The notes under the pieces: model-generated | Told to the model about the DNA's origin: nothing | Database searches by the model: none | Seen by the model: only the letters and a program-made list of their open reading frames with translations | Shown: in pieces, positions 55,201 to 62,189 of the stretch | Numbering within the stretch: position 1 is the stretch's first letter | Layout of the letters: the number at the start of each line of letters is the position of its first letter | Translations under genes and position numbers: made by a program | Source of the DNA: Dyadobacter sp. CY356 | GTDB lineage: Bacteria; Bacteroidota; Bacteroidia; Cytophagales; Spirosomataceae | Assembly: GCF_021440195.1 (NCBI RefSeq) | Contig: NZ_JAJTSZ010000002.1 | Location: 930,001-994,000, forward strand | Reading direction: 5' to 3' | Length of the DNA stretch: 64,000 bases

Positions 55201-56054
55201 TGCTCGGAAATCACCAACAGGCCGCCGGTCAGCATACTAACTACAATGCTGTTATCTACTAACCTTATTGCGTAGGTTGCTTTGTTGGCTATCAGCTGTT
55301 CATTTGCATCTCCGCTCAGGACGTACAGCCGGTTATTGACAAGTTTGAAAATACCCTGATTCGTTGTGACCACCAACGCTGCATCATTATTCAATGGCAC
55401 CAGAGATACTACATCCAGCAACACAGGTACGTCCGGTGATTTTTCAACAGTAGTGACCGATTTACCTCGCACAGAAAGCAGACCATTATTACGGCTGTAA
55501 ACCAAAATGCGACCATTTAAACCGAAGGCGGTGGAGGTCTGGAAAGAATTTTTCTGGATTCTTACCTTCTTACCGTCCCAAATAAACCAGGCATCTGAGG
55601 AAATGAAGTAAATCCCATCCGGCATTTCCAGTATCTGGGTAACCGGTCCGATTTTTTGCTTCATGTGCCTGGACAAACTGATAAATTTGTGTACGCCCAA
55701 AGAATCATATCCCAGATAACCAAATTCTCCGTTTGCACCTACCAACACCCGACCCGTTTTATCAGTCAGTAAGGAAGACACCCGGCTGATATTTTCAGTA
55801 AGGATCGTTTTCCAGTTTACGCCGTCATATTCCAAAACGCCGGCAAAATTTGCCAGGTAAATGATTCCGGATTTGTCCTGTGTGATCGAAAAATTCTGTC
55901 CATGCGCATTATAGTCAGCTGGTACGTACACCTTGGACAAAGGATGCCCCATTTCACTTTCCCGGGAAAAGCTGGATTGCGCTTTAACAGACAAGCTAAA
56001 AAAGCTTACCCTGCACAAAATCACAATCAATAATACCAGTTTTGTTACTTTCAT
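52299..56054 (-). CDS. Two-component propeller sensor kinase with missing phospho-acceptor His
   Basis: The protein has about 1251 aa from the ATG at 56054. After a signal peptide, it has a large periplasmic sensor (about 30-690) made of two-component regulator propeller repeats and a Y_Y_Y domain (ending NFRVRGRDIYGN), a membrane helix (about 745-766), a coiled coil with RTEEVVNQKEELEKQS, a GAF-like region, a dimerisation region and an ATPase domain (NLISNACYAV, FRDNGKGIP, FFTTKPTSKGTGLGLYMS). The acceptor segment reads GQLTKGIVDRILNPLNYINN, so His is replaced by Asp (codon 53025-53027). ATP-binding motifs are intact. It may work as a non-phosphorylating sensor for the adjacent His kinase. 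Confidence 0.9.
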   Translation of the reverse strand: MKVTKLVLLIVILCRVSFFSLSVKAQSSFSRESEMGHPLSKVYVPADYNAHGQNFSITQDKSGIIYLANFAGVLEYDGVNWKTILTENISRVSSLLTDKTGRVLVGANGEFGYLGYDSLGVHKFISLSRHMKQKIGPVTQILEMPDGIYFISSDAWFIWDGKKVRIQKNSFQTSTAFGLNGRILVYSRNNGLLSVRGKSVTTVEKSPDVPVLLDVVSLVPLNNDAALVVTTNQGIFKLVNNRLYVLSGDANEQLIANKATYAIRLVDNSIVVSMLTGGLLVISEQGNLLYPLLPGGGIQDSQVSFLFNDRDGYLWLALNDGIGKMNIPSPISRFDSSNGLKGEVTSICRFDGKLYVGTLYGLYYIDNNYVKKIDSFQGSVLAFEKFGNALMIATNRGVVLWQPGSGIQNLTNEFALSVAISKTYPNKAFVGLQNGLEELTRSASGWTVTKVKGVDEQIVGIRENANQVWLETLSNGLMKWDRQTGQVKRYTEREGLKSPLYNKVSGYNGKIIVSNKDGIFVYKPEKDQFGPFNILNDKQDVANSWYDQLIEDDNQNIWATRGDKREIAFFKKKAGVNLSFTKIQQPFKPVSGISFQVMYPDKDQVVWAGGDQGLYRMDMKVTRNYFHKYPTLIRELSSTNGKLISGGLVFSDSSKGGKRTEVLVNFAQNNIAIEYALPSYNVNQEIEYQFYLENFDKNWSDWSSLTHKEYSGLQPGKYNFRVRGRDIYGNISQEAVVPITVSTPWFMTWWMIAIYAGVFSLLIYYTVRWRLQAVIREKRGLETLIRERTEEVVNQKEELEKQSEELSSTNDQLERIDDFVKSINGEVNTGKLFQLVLERLCLFQNVDSASALVHSKSSDSYQFIAMAGTVDLDSVSDVKLSYAQAAQRYIDNGKEVFEDIFLKNNFTYENLNSSIDDIYAPKSLITILIRVEGAVKSFITLENMDHENAFGDRDFHMVKNLKEHLIGAYIKTSILENLENTLTNLKSTQQELIRQEKLASVGQLTKGIVDRILNPLNYINNFSQSSKSLLQEIEEVTEKYQDGFTEDDQDDLGSGVVMLKKNLEKIYEHGASTTRIVKDMQKLLKGKSTEFLITELNPFLETKAKTALAEVLADYKGCELHIDFDLYKMQVKVSLLPYEFTEVLQNLISNACYAVIEKSKTVKDYVPQVSIKTNKTREGICIQFRDNGKGIPQKEIEQIFSPFFTTKPTSKGTGLGLYMSKDIVQYHKGEMSINSEVGEFTIVEILLPVII

Positions 56055-56090
56055 TTTAGTAAAATATAATATCAAAAGTCACAAATTTCA

Positions 56091-58937
56091 TCAGGCAACA
56101 ACGGCCGTTTTTCTTTGCATCTCAACGGACAAATCTCTCAGAATATAGGTTTCGACAATATAAAATTCTGAATCTGCCATTGCGTTGGGGATCATCACAA
56201 TTCCCCGTTTTCTATGTTCCGTAATATCCCAGATATCACCGCTCACTACATGATTCTGCCCTGAAAAAACGAGTTTTCCGTAAGTCACAATCAGAGAAAC
56301 TTCTCTGTCATTTGTAAATTTCCTGAGGTCAGTAACGTCATCCATTTCCACATTGAAGTAAGTCGAGTGAAGCAAAATCCTTTGCAGATTTTCGTTTGAA
56401 AGTACTCCAAGCTGCTCCATACCACGAAGCCGTCGAAGTTTGCTGATCAACAAATCTTCCTCACTGGAAAGCCAGTCCAGAGGCTCCATAATCGCTTTGT
56501 GAAAATCATCCTTTTTCTGATGTATTATTTTGAATAAAGCAGAAAAACGTTTCGGATTGACAATACGCAAAATGTAAAAAGCCGTTTCGGAAACCACTTT
56601 TGAAGATGATAGCGCGTTGGATACCAGCAATGGCGTGACGCTTTCCGATGAATAGTGTTTCAGTTCGAGCATAGCGATAGATTTTGTCCATCTGGATATG
56701 CGCGTGTAATCTTTGTTGACAATATCTTTTAACCGTTCCTCAACTGTCAGCTGGTTTTGAGGGAATATTTCCTGGTAACGGTTCAGCATTTCATGCAGCG
56801 TAGTGCTTTCCAGAAAAGGCAGTAATTTATTTTTGACATCCTCAGGAAGCATCAGATCGGCAATTTCAATCAGGTAATCCCGCACATCTTCCTGCTGATC
56901 GCCATCAAGCAAAACGATTACATTAAATTTGGAGCCATAAAGCACTTCAAGCACTGTAAAAGCCTTTAGCATGATCAGTTCTTTTTCTTTTTCCAAAACA
57001 ATCATTAACTGACTGTCCTCCTCATAGTCATTGAAAAGATCTGCCTGAGCCGCCAGAACCCAGACATAACTGGCCACATAATCATCAAATTCCTGCAAAA
57101 AATAGGTCTGTTCCAGCACGGTTGCTTTGTATCCCAGATCACGCAGCGAGCTCGTTACTTTTTCTTTGATATAACGGTTAGGATTAGCAATATTTTTACG
57201 CAAGAATCTTATACCCTCTGAGCCACCTATTCCTTTTACTATTTCAAGCAGTTTGATTTGAAATAATTTCCCCTCTGAACGGCTGGCAAAAGACCTTTCG
57301 ATCTGTTTCAACAACGGCGTACCTGATTTGACCAGGGCCTGCGAAGCCATTGTGTAAAACCTGTCCTGATCAAGTTGTTCGAACAAATAAGGCCATAACT
57401 CTTCCCGTTTCAGTTCACCGGAAGCAACGATGGCAACTTCCCGGACATGCGGATCCTTATCCTGTAAAAGCGGAATCAGGTATTTATAAGACATGAAACG
57501 GTTTGAACGACCCAGATTGTAGGCGGCCCTGTAACGATCCGATCCGTTGGACGAGGAAGTAAGTTCAAGAACCTCTTCGTAATCAGCCGGATGTTCCTCA
57601 GCTATTTGCGGCTCGGCAACCTTGTAAACCGGTTTTTCCGGAATGATGAACACTTTATCCCGCACAATCTGTTTATATGCCCCCTGCCCTCTGACGGAAG
57701 TGAATATCCAGTACATGGTCACAGCCAGAAAAACAATAGAAAGTGCGACGTCATCCACAATAGAAAGTCTATGCAATATCAGAAGTATTACACCCGCAAG
57801 AAGTCCGCCTACAGATTTGGCCCGGCCTTCAATCCTCCCCTGAATTTTAAGACGGAAAGCTGCCGGTATGGGTTGGTATAAAATCTGGTAAACGGGATCG
57901 CTGATGGCTTTTCGTACTGCGCTCAGGAAGAAGCGCGCTAACACAATACAAGCAAAAAAGATAGCCGAAGGCCCGCTGCTCAGACCATATACAACAGCCA
58001 GTAAAAAGCTGAATGCCAGACTGACCGGTAAAATGATTATACCGATGCGCATACCATATTTGGCCAGCAGACGGTTATAGAAAAACGATTTTATAAAGAA
58101 CTCGACAATTGAACATATCCCGAAAAAGACTGCGAGAAAACTGGCAAGTGATTCTTTGTTGGGAAAAATAACCCGGGATTCGGTAAAGAAAATATATTCA
58201 ACATAAAACAATCCGAAAACCGGAAGCACGGCGAGAATAAAAATGACTTTGTAATAACCTTTATCAAGTTTTTCAACCGGTTTGGTATGTTCCTTTATTT
58301 CGCTGGTTTGCTTTACTTTGTTTAAGTCGTGTGATAAATAATTGCGGTGGATGGTATGAATTAAATAACTGCATGCCATCAATAATACGACGACAAAAAT
58401 CAGCAGAAAATTCATATTCAAAAATTTGATCAACAGTGGCATCGACAAATAAGCCACAACAGAAGCAATCACCTCACCAGTATTGATCAGTCCGGATAAT
58501 CTTTTGGATTGTTGAAAATTGAAAAGTTTCCCGACAATCGCCCAGAATGTGACACCATTAACAAGAACAAAAAAGCGGTTCCAGATGAACAGAGCAAAAA
58601 AAACCCATTTATTTCCGGTAATCTGATACAGCACTAAAAGGATAACAATGGATGAAATCAGCGATATCAGCATCCCTTCACCCAGCTTTTCTGAGGTGAT
58701 CATCTTTTGCAGTTTACCGATAAACATACCAACCAGATAAACCAGAATACCGCCGGCGATGTAGGCATATGGAAGGAAGCTGCTTTCGAAATTTATTAAA
58801 AAGGAAGAGACGACGATCGTGTAGAATACCGCCGTGGCTCCTCCCATAAAAAAGGAGTAGCCAATCAGCAGGAACACGAGGTTTTCTTCTCCCTGTTTGA
58901 TTTTTAATAAATTTAAAACAGACCTATTTTTCCACAT
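56091..58937 (-). CDS. MFS / ADP-ATP-translocase-like membrane protein fused to HEAT repeats
   Basis: The 948-aa protein begins with about 12 membrane helices (1-425), including VFYTIVVSSFLINFESSFLP and FWAIVGKLFNFQQSKRLSGL, which looks like the Npt1/Npt2 or MFS-like nucleotide-transporter fold. It continues with a long soluble alpha-helical region of HEAT-type repeats (about 455-850; DPHVREVAIVASGELKREEL and YIKEKVTSSLRDLGYKATVL) and a C-terminal segment (about 860-948; LVFSGQNHVVSGDIWDITEH) resembling a degenerate cyclic-nucleotide-binding roll. Substrate is unknown. The start codon overlaps the GNAT stop (TAATG), so translation is coupled. Confidence 0.8.
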   Translation of the reverse strand: MWKNRSVLNLLKIKQGEENLVFLLIGYSFFMGGATAVFYTIVVSSFLINFESSFLPYAYIAGGILVYLVGMFIGKLQKMITSEKLGEGMLISLISSIVILLVLYQITGNKWVFFALFIWNRFFVLVNGVTFWAIVGKLFNFQQSKRLSGLINTGEVIASVVAYLSMPLLIKFLNMNFLLIFVVVLLMACSYLIHTIHRNYLSHDLNKVKQTSEIKEHTKPVEKLDKGYYKVIFILAVLPVFGLFYVEYIFFTESRVIFPNKESLASFLAVFFGICSIVEFFIKSFFYNRLLAKYGMRIGIIILPVSLAFSFLLAVVYGLSSGPSAIFFACIVLARFFLSAVRKAISDPVYQILYQPIPAAFRLKIQGRIEGRAKSVGGLLAGVILLILHRLSIVDDVALSIVFLAVTMYWIFTSVRGQGAYKQIVRDKVFIIPEKPVYKVAEPQIAEEHPADYEEVLELTSSSNGSDRYRAAYNLGRSNRFMSYKYLIPLLQDKDPHVREVAIVASGELKREELWPYLFEQLDQDRFYTMASQALVKSGTPLLKQIERSFASRSEGKLFQIKLLEIVKGIGGSEGIRFLRKNIANPNRYIKEKVTSSLRDLGYKATVLEQTYFLQEFDDYVASYVWVLAAQADLFNDYEEDSQLMIVLEKEKELIMLKAFTVLEVLYGSKFNVIVLLDGDQQEDVRDYLIEIADLMLPEDVKNKLLPFLESTTLHEMLNRYQEIFPQNQLTVEERLKDIVNKDYTRISRWTKSIAMLELKHYSSESVTPLLVSNALSSSKVVSETAFYILRIVNPKRFSALFKIIHQKKDDFHKAIMEPLDWLSSEEDLLISKLRRLRGMEQLGVLSNENLQRILLHSTYFNVEMDDVTDLRKFTNDREVSLIVTYGKLVFSGQNHVVSGDIWDITEHRKRGIVMIPNAMADSEFYIVETYILRDLSVEMQRKTAVVA

Positions 58938-59533
58938 TATTTATTCAGAGATAAGTCGTTTACCATAAAATAAAGTTGTCTTTCCGGCATTTGATATAGA
59001 GGTTTTATTTTGCCGATCAATAAAAAACCAAGTTCTTCCAATGATCTGATTCTGGATTCAATCGGCTGCGCAATGATCACTTTAATTCCCTGTTGTCTTG
59101 CAAAGTCAACCCTGGCTTCATCCAAAACAGAAGAAAATCCTTTTCCCCGATAGTCAGGATCAACGACCAGCCGGTTGATAGATGCAAACGGACCATGATT
59201 GTAAATCCCCAGCTCCTTTTCATCAAAAAGTTCTGAATGCGGTATCGACGCATAGGACTCATGAAAACTCATCCGGGCCGAGGCAACGATATGTCCTTTA
59301 ACAGTAATGATCCAGTGGTGTGCATTTTCATCAAATTCATCGATCCATGTGCTGTTTGAGAAAAACTGTTGGCTAATTCCCTGTTCATGTTTCCATGCAT
59401 GAACTCTCAACGCGCCCATTTCGTCAATTTTATCGGGGTATGAAATTTTCGACAACCGGAATTCCTCGTCATCGAAAATGCGACGTTGTGGTTTATTATT
59501 CATGATAAAAGGAGTGCTTACTGAAAGATTCAT
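58937..59533 (-). CDS. GNAT-family acyltransferase, ElaA/LuxI-like front half
   Basis: The 198-aa product (ATG at 59533, MNLSVSTPFIMNNK) is a GNAT enzyme. The N-terminal half follows the ElaA/autoinducer-synthase layout: MGALRVHAWKHEQGIS, WIDEFDENAHHWIITVKGH, IVASARMSFHE. The CoA loop is RLVVDPDYRGKGFSSVLDEA, then LGFLLIGKIKPLY. It transfers an acyl group, acceptor unknown. The start lies 16 nt after the TonB-receptor stop; its stop overlaps the next start by one base. An upstream start at 59650 would extend 100 nt into the receptor gene. Confidence 0.82.
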   Translation of the reverse strand: MNLSVSTPFIMNNKPQRRIFDDEEFRLSKISYPDKIDEMGALRVHAWKHEQGISQQFFSNSTWIDEFDENAHHWIITVKGHIVASARMSFHESYASIPHSELFDEKELGIYNHGPFASINRLVVDPDYRGKGFSSVLDEARVDFARQQGIKVIIAQPIESRIRSLEELGFLLIGKIKPLYQMPERQLYFMVNDLSLNK

Positions 59534-59549
59534 AGGTTGGTCACTGTTA

Positions 59550-62189
59550 CTAATTCGTGTCAATAAGTAGTCCGAATGAAATGGTTCTTCTTTCCTGAGG
59601 ATACCGCGAAGCAGAGGTAACGCCCTCTGCCGCCCGGATACCGGGCACAAAATATTCCGAGTTCAAAAGATTGGATACCTGAAGCTGCAAACTCATTCCC
59701 TTATAAAAATTCTTATAGGTAATGGCTGAGTTCAATAAATAGATCGCGTCAAAACTTGTGATCGGGTTGCTGCTTCCTGAGGTACCCGCCCCGGATTTCC
59801 TCTTACTGACATAGTTGTTGGTAACACTGATATCCAGGTTTTTGTATGCTTCCCAAACACCGCCGATATTGGTAGTAAAACTGGCAATATCACTCACCCG
59901 TACTTTCTGACCTTCAATTTTGCTTAGATCTCTTGGATTTGTAAAAGTGAAGTTCCCCCATAAATGCAATTTCTTTACATCATATTTCGCCTCCGACTGG
60001 ATGCCCATGATACGCTGCTTTCCGAGCGCCTGAAACTGGGTGGTATTAACACCGGCGGGTGTCACGGCGGCGGCCAGGCCTACGGCGTTGCTATAATTGG
60101 CCAGATATGCCGTCGCGATCCACGACAGATTTTTGGTCAGTTTCACATAAACACTGCCTTCAATATTTTTCACACGCTCAGGCTGCAAGGTTGGATTATT
60201 CAAAAGCCGCTCCCTGGTCGTTGCGAATTTTTGCAGATAGGAAGCATCTTTAAACGCTTCTGCATAAATTCCTTTGAATACGAATTTTCCTTTGGAATAA
60301 ATTAAACTGACCCTTGGATTGAAAACAGCCCCATAACCACCACTCGTGCGGATCTGGTTATAATCAAGCCTCGACGCAAGCACCATTTTCAGGTTATCCG
60401 TCCAGTTGTATGTGGCCTGACTAAAAACGCCGATATCAAAAACCCGGAAATTATCTCCACCTGCAAGTGTAGAATCCGGCCGGCCTGTTTGGGAAGGATC
60501 TGGTGTGAGTGAAGTGATGTAGTTGGCCTGGATGATACTATTCCGAACTTCCAGTCCGCTGTTGATATCCAGTTTTGCAAATGGAGTCCAAAGCACGCGG
60601 AACTCATTTCTTAACTGGTTGGAAACCCGGTACCAGTATGGGACGGAATAAGTTGGTTTTCTCTGATTGAGCAAATCGACGATCCCGTAACTGCCATTAT
60701 AATACCCTCTGTATGTTGGCAGATTGGTGGCACCTTTCAATTCATGAAGCCGGTATGAAGTCAGGTTAAGAATCTGGACTTTGTCATTGATAAATTTATT
60801 ATAGGTCAGCGAAAATGCTTTATTATTAGCCACCCAGCGCGACAAATCATCTGTTACTATCCGCGATTTATTGGTATACCAGGGTGTTGCACCTTCATCC
60901 GTTTTCCAGTTGATGAAAGAAATCGTAAAATCCTTAAATTCAACTTTTGCCCGTATGAAAAAGTTTTTGGAAGCGTCGCTGAATTTCACCGTTTTTCCAT
61001 TCACATTCGCTCCGAACAAGGTTCCGTTGTCCAGCTCTGCCGCCTTTGCTTTTCCTGCGTCAGTAAGACTTAATCCATTTACCGCTCCGCCAGCATCGTA
61101 CTTCACTTCGTATAAATTGCTGTTAGGGAATAAGGTCGTCAGCTTGTTATTGGTGATATATTGCTGCGCAAGTGTTGCGCCGTTGACGTTCTGCTGGGTG
61201 GTATAATCCGCAGCGGTACGCGGATCATAATTCCATTCCGGATATTTGGAAAGATCCATTTCATTGGAAGAAAAATAGCGTGACGTAACGGAAACCGCAA
61301 TATCTTTTGAGCGGATAGAAACTACGCCGTCCAAAATTTTTGTATTAAGTGAACCATAGCGAACCTGGCCGGTTCCCGATACTGCAACTCTTTTTCCTTC
61401 CGGCAAACCCTTATCGAGATACTTTTTGGTAATCACATTGATAACGCCCATGAAGGCGTTGGCTCCGTACATGGTGGAAGCGGGACCATAAATAATTTCA
61501 ACCCGTTCAATATCTGATAAGGCATACTGGCGGGAAATAGGAATGTTATCCGAATTCAAATCATTTTCCTCAACGCCATCAACCAGCAAAATGGACCGGT
61601 CATTTGAAGTTGATCTGTATCCTCTTTGATAAAAAGTTACATAAGAAGGCCCGTTGCCGCGAATCACGTCAAATCCGGGAAGGTCGTTCAGCATCTGGGT
61701 AAGATCCCGGTATCCTCTTTTGGTGATATCCTCTTTTGTAATGACTGTAACCGTAGCCGGCACCTGCAACAAATTTTCCGCTTTTTTAGAAACAGAAGTA
61801 ATCTGAATGATCCTTTCCTGCAAATCTTTTTGCTGGGTTACCAACTCCTTAAATTGTGGTGTGGCCGAGAATTCCGGTTCGTAATTTTGATTGGCAATCA
61901 AAAGATTTCTCACAGCCGCCGCAGCCTGCGGAAGGGAATCCAGCGCGAGATAACTCATGGCCATGATCTTATAACCCTGAACCTGCGCGTTTGCCGAAAA
62001 TCTGTTTTTAAGACAAGGCATCAGTATATCAAAAACCTCATCAAAATTTCCATTTCTATATTTCCGATCTGCTTCCGGGATAATGACCGAAGCGTCACAA
62101 TCATTTTGTGCCCAAACTTTTGCCGAAGAAATCAGCAGAATCAGGGAAACACAAAAGACCAGTCTGTTTTTCATAGTAAAGTTTTTCAT
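59550..62189 (-). CDS. TonB-dependent outer-membrane receptor with N-terminal helical domain
   Basis: The 879-aa protein has a signal peptide (ending near KVWAQ), an unusual ~110-residue helical region resembling TPR repeats (NDCDASVIIPEADRKYRNGN, then LMPCLKNRFSANAQVQGYKI and MAMSYLALDSLPQAAAAVRN), the plug domain (VPATVTVITKEDITKRGYRD, MLNDLPGFDVIRGNGPS, ERVEIIYGPASTMYGANAFM) and a 22-strand barrel ending with ERRTISFGLLID. It imports or senses a large ligand with TonB. It starts within the ATGA overlap with the WD40 gene, showing tight coupling. The extra domain is not the common carboxypeptidase-like N-terminal extension. Confidence 0.9.
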   Translation of the reverse strand: MKNFTMKNRLVFCVSLILLISSAKVWAQNDCDASVIIPEADRKYRNGNFDEVFDILMPCLKNRFSANAQVQGYKIMAMSYLALDSLPQAAAAVRNLLIANQNYEPEFSATPQFKELVTQQKDLQERIIQITSVSKKAENLLQVPATVTVITKEDITKRGYRDLTQMLNDLPGFDVIRGNGPSYVTFYQRGYRSTSNDRSILLVDGVEENDLNSDNIPISRQYALSDIERVEIIYGPASTMYGANAFMGVINVITKKYLDKGLPEGKRVAVSGTGQVRYGSLNTKILDGVVSIRSKDIAVSVTSRYFSSNEMDLSKYPEWNYDPRTAADYTTQQNVNGATLAQQYITNNKLTTLFPNSNLYEVKYDAGGAVNGLSLTDAGKAKAAELDNGTLFGANVNGKTVKFSDASKNFFIRAKVEFKDFTISFINWKTDEGATPWYTNKSRIVTDDLSRWVANNKAFSLTYNKFINDKVQILNLTSYRLHELKGATNLPTYRGYYNGSYGIVDLLNQRKPTYSVPYWYRVSNQLRNEFRVLWTPFAKLDINSGLEVRNSIIQANYITSLTPDPSQTGRPDSTLAGGDNFRVFDIGVFSQATYNWTDNLKMVLASRLDYNQIRTSGGYGAVFNPRVSLIYSKGKFVFKGIYAEAFKDASYLQKFATTRERLLNNPTLQPERVKNIEGSVYVKLTKNLSWIATAYLANYSNAVGLAAAVTPAGVNTTQFQALGKQRIMGIQSEAKYDVKKLHLWGNFTFTNPRDLSKIEGQKVRVSDIASFTTNIGGVWEAYKNLDISVTNNYVSKRKSGAGTSGSSNPITSFDAIYLLNSAITYKNFYKGMSLQLQVSNLLNSEYFVPGIRAAEGVTSASRYPQERRTISFGLLIDTN

